A DNA stretch of 64,000 bases. It comes from Cyclina sinensis (Eukaryota > Mollusca > Bivalvia > Venerida > Veneridae). Of the stretch, positions 60,167-64,000 are shown one piece after another. Where the stretch lies: positions 3,619,104 through 3,683,103 of the forward strand of contig JAAONU010000001.1 of NCBI GenBank assembly GCA_012932295.1. The letters are read 5' to 3'. The notes beneath the pieces were generated by a model, which was not told where the DNA came from, did no database searches, and was given only the letters and a program-made list of their open reading frames with translations. The translations under genes were made by a program, and so were the position numbers. Every line of letters starts with the position of its first letter. Position 1 is the stretch's first letter.

Positions 60167-62129
60167 CCATAAGTGTTTACGTTAAACAGGTATGTGAGCC
60201 AGCGAGTTCTGTTAATATTCTGTTTATTTCAAGGCCAAAGTCTACATGCGTACAGTACCCTTAAAAAGTAATCTTTTTTATTTTTACTTATTTTTTCATA
60301 ATTATGAATTTATAATTATTTCTGGAGTACAAAATACTGAACCGTTAAAACGTATGTATTCATTAATTAAATGTAATAACGATAACATATATTTAAAAAT
60401 ATGGTTAACGAAGTTAATATTGTGAATACTTTTGTTTTTAAAGGTTAAGTCAGATTTTTGTACTAAAGATAGTTATGATAGTTACAAATGTGAACAGTAA
60501 AGATGACGTCAATGGATGTCATCATGTCCCAAATATAATTTTCTACAACGTACAGTTATTTAAGTGTTAAATCAAAGAGTAACAAATGCTTTCCGATCAT
60601 TAATTAAAAATGCATAGGTCTACAGACACTATATTTCACATGTAGGTCGGACATGATATACTGACTTTCTTGGTAAAAGAAAAAGGTCGGAGATCTTCGC
60701 CCAGGAACGGTTTCTGATAAACACTCTACAACTTGACTTACAAGTTTCAAACATTACAAGATGGTTTGGCATGCAAAGGAGATGAGTTTGATATTGTGCT
60801 CTATATTTCAAAGGTTAGCGTCACCCGGACATTCACTTCGAAAACAGTGATTAGTATCAATATCTCAAAAATAACTAAACCTAGGACTTTAGAACTTGGT
60901 GGCTGGCTGGGCATATTTGCAGATTATTAATACTGGTTTGGTGCTTACAGGGCTGAAAATGATCGTGGCAAGCAATAACTTGAAAAAACCCTTAAACTTT
61001 TAAACGTTGGTAATGGTAAAGTCGCCAAGTACACTATCTCGCTCCTCTGCTGACAACAAATGTTAAAATCACAGTGAAATCAATAGCTGAAATAAGTTCA
61101 AACTAGTAATTTGAGAACTATAAACTTTAACATGAAGGTTGATCGTGATGAGTCGACTACCTGCTTTCTAGCAGGCACATGAGGGACACAGGCGTCAGTC
61201 TGATTTTACTTCAAAATTACATTTACAATGTGATAAATTATGATACTGTTATGATTTAAATGTTTAAAATAGGCTTCTAAGTCTTTTTAAACTTACTTTC
61301 TTTCATAAATCCTTTTTTACTAGTTCCCTTCTGCAGGTGTCACTTTTATTTATATCAATAAATGATTATTTTGATCCAGTACCTTTGGATATGACCAAAT
61401 ATGAGTGACAAATTATGCGCCATTATCCATGGACATATGAGACTGAAAAACATATAATGCCCTTCCACTTACTTATTGTATTATGACTGCTACATAAACA
61501 CTGCAATTTTCATATGTCTGAGAACACTGAATCACAAAATAATTAGAAATAATGGCCCAATTTTCGCTATAATTAGGTATAGAACATTGCTAAGTGAAAA
61601 AAATTATCCCATTAACAATGATTAACTGAATGTTACAAAGTGTTGTTTCTTTTTTAATCATTTTTGAAATGGGACTGAATAAGGATATGTGTTTTATTAT
61701 ATAATAGAGTCTATCCTCTTACTTTTTTGTTACATTACAGAATCAACTTTTCTGAAAAATTCAAATTTATTAAGACACATTTTTATTTTCATTAACACTT
61801 TAAGGAAGTTCATGTTACTGATTCAGTGATTGAAAAGAAGAGTCTGAGCAACTGGATCTCGTGAACATCAGATCTGTTTGAAACAATACTAAGGCATGCA
61901 GAAGTGTTGGCAGGAAAATATAAAAGAGCCAAAATTAAATAATTTATGTAATAAAAACTTATTCATAACACAAAACGAAATAAAAACAAAGGGCCGTAAT
62001 GCGAAAAACATAGATAACATCATTCAACAGCCTGTAGACTATTCCTTTGGAAATTTAAAATAAATCCTTTAAAGTATAAAATTAGGAGAATATTACATCA
62101 GATTTATTGTTTTGATCCTCGGAGTAAAA
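60167..62129. other. Stretch without a recognised gene
   Basis: AT-rich; a frame at 60,733-60,930 begins with TTG and has no recognisable domain. Confidence 0.35.
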
Positions 62130-62300
62130 GTATTAAGGGTTATAGCTCATAAAAAGTGCAATAACTCTTTGCTTCACGACCATCTGTACATGCATACATA
62201 CATGTGAAATTTTAGAGGAAATACTTCGATATTTAGACAACAAGCTTGACACTAATGTGTCCGGGATGTACGGAAGTACAGACGGACGGACAGTAAATCA
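62130..62300. repeat. Hairpin-type repeat fragment with GACGGACGGACAG end
   Basis: GTTATAGCTCATAAAAAGTGC and TGTACGGAAGTACAGACGGACGGACAG resemble the 3' part of the repeats at 10.6 and 47.2 kb. The terminal hairpin is lost. Confidence 0.5.
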
Positions 62301-64000
62301 AAGGCAACTTGATAGAATACCAGTATAAGTAAAGATAAGAGTTTATGTTATACTTCAGCTTTCATCAAAGAGGCTTTACCAATCAATATGGCAAATAAGA
62401 TCAATTATTGGCGGATCTTAAGCCCTAGTCCACCTCATTCTTTGAGGCATTTCTTCAGACGGAAATTGCAAACAGGAGGAAAAAGTCAGTAAGCTTGCGT
62501 GATGTTAATCAAATGCTCTTGCACAGACAGACGAGTCACGATAATAAAATTAGGAATGTTCAAAATGTTTGCTCATTTCGCATAAGCTATATTAGTTCAT
62601 CTCAGACGGAAGTAGTTACCTTCTTTTTGAAGATTATAGTGCCTTTGTTGTTTCTTCCTTGAAACTAGAAAACGAAATTCAGTATTGTTGCTGTAAGAAT
62701 AGAGGAATGCATAAAAAACTCTTCAAACAAGCTCTGCAAAATAAAGTTTCAAATGTCACTGTTAAACATTATCACGTAAATGTGTTTTTATACATGTTAA
62801 TAATATGTCCTAAAACTGTTAAGTGATTTCTTACCTATTCAAAAATAGCATTTCACAGCCTTTAATTTTTTATAACATGCTTTAACACCGGTTCTTTTTT
62901 CTTATGTATTATTGTGGGAAAAAAAAAGTTACATGTACTATGCAGGAACAACGTGTATATTTCAACCATTTCCACTGCAATTTCATTCTTTAAAATCTCT
63001 AAATAAATCATCCGAGTGTGTGTATTTGTGTTGTACTTCTCAAACAGTAACATTATTTGTTATTCTGACGATATAAGTGTACATGAGGTTTAACTTTTCA
63101 AACGTTATGGCTGAAATTAAATACACTGCAAAGTGGTTTGCGATTTGTTCATATTTTAGGTCCTCTATAGATACAAGTGCAGTAAGTACATTCTATTCTC
63201 TCAATATAGGGATTAATAATAATATAATTACAGAAATGTTCGTAAGGATTAAACATCATATATCTTATATTATCTAGCTAATCTGATATAAGTAAGGCAA
63301 CAAACATACACAGACATCAACACTTGTCAGCTGTATCTAATGTAATCCCTTATTTTTAGAACACAACATTATTCATGACTGAAGTTAGGATTTTTCTTTT
63401 TATTTTCAAGTGTTCTTTACCCTTTTCTTAGGAGCAAATGTTTGCATCTGGAACAAAATATACCATAGTCAAAACACAACTACATAATTCAAATTAAATA
63501 CTAAAAATTATGATTATACATCAAGGGAATGGAGATGGCTTTTTTTCGGCGAAGGGTACATTGACATAGTGCGTACAAATTGATTAAGTGTTTCTTATAA
63601 TGAATACGTTCAACCACATCTAAAGTAATATGTAAAACAAAATCTCTGGAATAATTCATTTATTCAAAGTATACTTTGAGTTTATAACTGAAAGTATAAA
63701 AAAAGCGTAGGCAAACTTATTTCAGGAATCCCACTTTCTTTAGAGGAAGGAAGAGTATCATAACATTTTTAATAATATCTTATGTTCCGAACATTTCAAA
63801 TAAAATTTATACAGTCCTTGTTGACAGTGATTATTTATTTTCTACTGCATAATGTCACAAATTTAGTCAGTGTTTTAAAAGGGTTATTTTATCACATTTA
63901 ACGCACTCTCTGACATATATAAGGATAATACTATCATTTATGCTTCACGGATATCTTTTTTGAACTATCACAAGTACATTCTTTCTATACATTCGTTCAA
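62301..64000. other. Stretch without a recognised gene
   Basis: AT-rich sequence to the end of the window; short open frames only. Confidence 0.35.

Overview
The window looks like intergenic and intronic DNA from an invertebrate nuclear genome, most likely a marine bivalve or a related mollusc. It is AT-rich, has no operons or bacterial-type genes, and what coding sequence can be recognised lies in short exon-like pieces with GT/AG-type splice signals. Much of the rest is repeats of kinds common in bivalve genomes: tandem arrays rich in the words TGACCTTGACC and CAAGGTCA, terminal hairpins of the form ATGCCCCC...GGGGGCAT, tRNA-like SINE heads, a helicase-plus-endonuclease Helitron (Helentron type) and a non-LTR retrotransposon tail. 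The species assignment is inference from repeat style. No complete gene was found.

Layout. 1-7 kb: one convincing coding exon on the minus strand (2096-2444), the cytoplasmic tail and transmembrane segment of a single-pass membrane protein with a clean splice donor; then a local duplication and a 760-bp fold-back element. 8-10.7 kb: two tandem arrays ending in GC hairpins; the first carries nuclear-receptor-like inverted repeats. 12-15.4 kb: a broken Helentron relic on the minus strand, interrupted by a third tandem array. 17.7-26.7 kb: an old direct segmental duplication of about 4 kb, copy 1 of which has gained a small TIR element and an expanded minisatellite. 27-32.4 kb: a possible terminal exon, a near-perfect 124-bp palindrome, an exon-like open frame, and a 43-bp tandem array.

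32.5-45.3 kb: three diverged tandem units with a spacing of about 5.6 kb on the minus strand. Two of them keep an ATG-initiated frame reading MENGDVV, with mostly silent differences at the start; the middle one is degraded. A 1.3-kb palindromic element made of CGGCCTAG/CGGCCTGG octamers sits beside the middle unit, and a long mollusc-type repeat lies between units 1 and 2. 42-64 kb: a TTAA-type MITE with a tRNA-like segment, further tandem arrays, a LINE relic, several tRNA-derived heads, and a second, inverted copy of the 29.1-kb repeat at 54.6-55.1 kb. The last 7 kb shows little beyond simple repeats and a repeat fragment.

The pieces do not form a pathway. The main biological signals are the membrane-protein exon, the tandem MENGDVV family, and the layered history of mobile elements and duplications.
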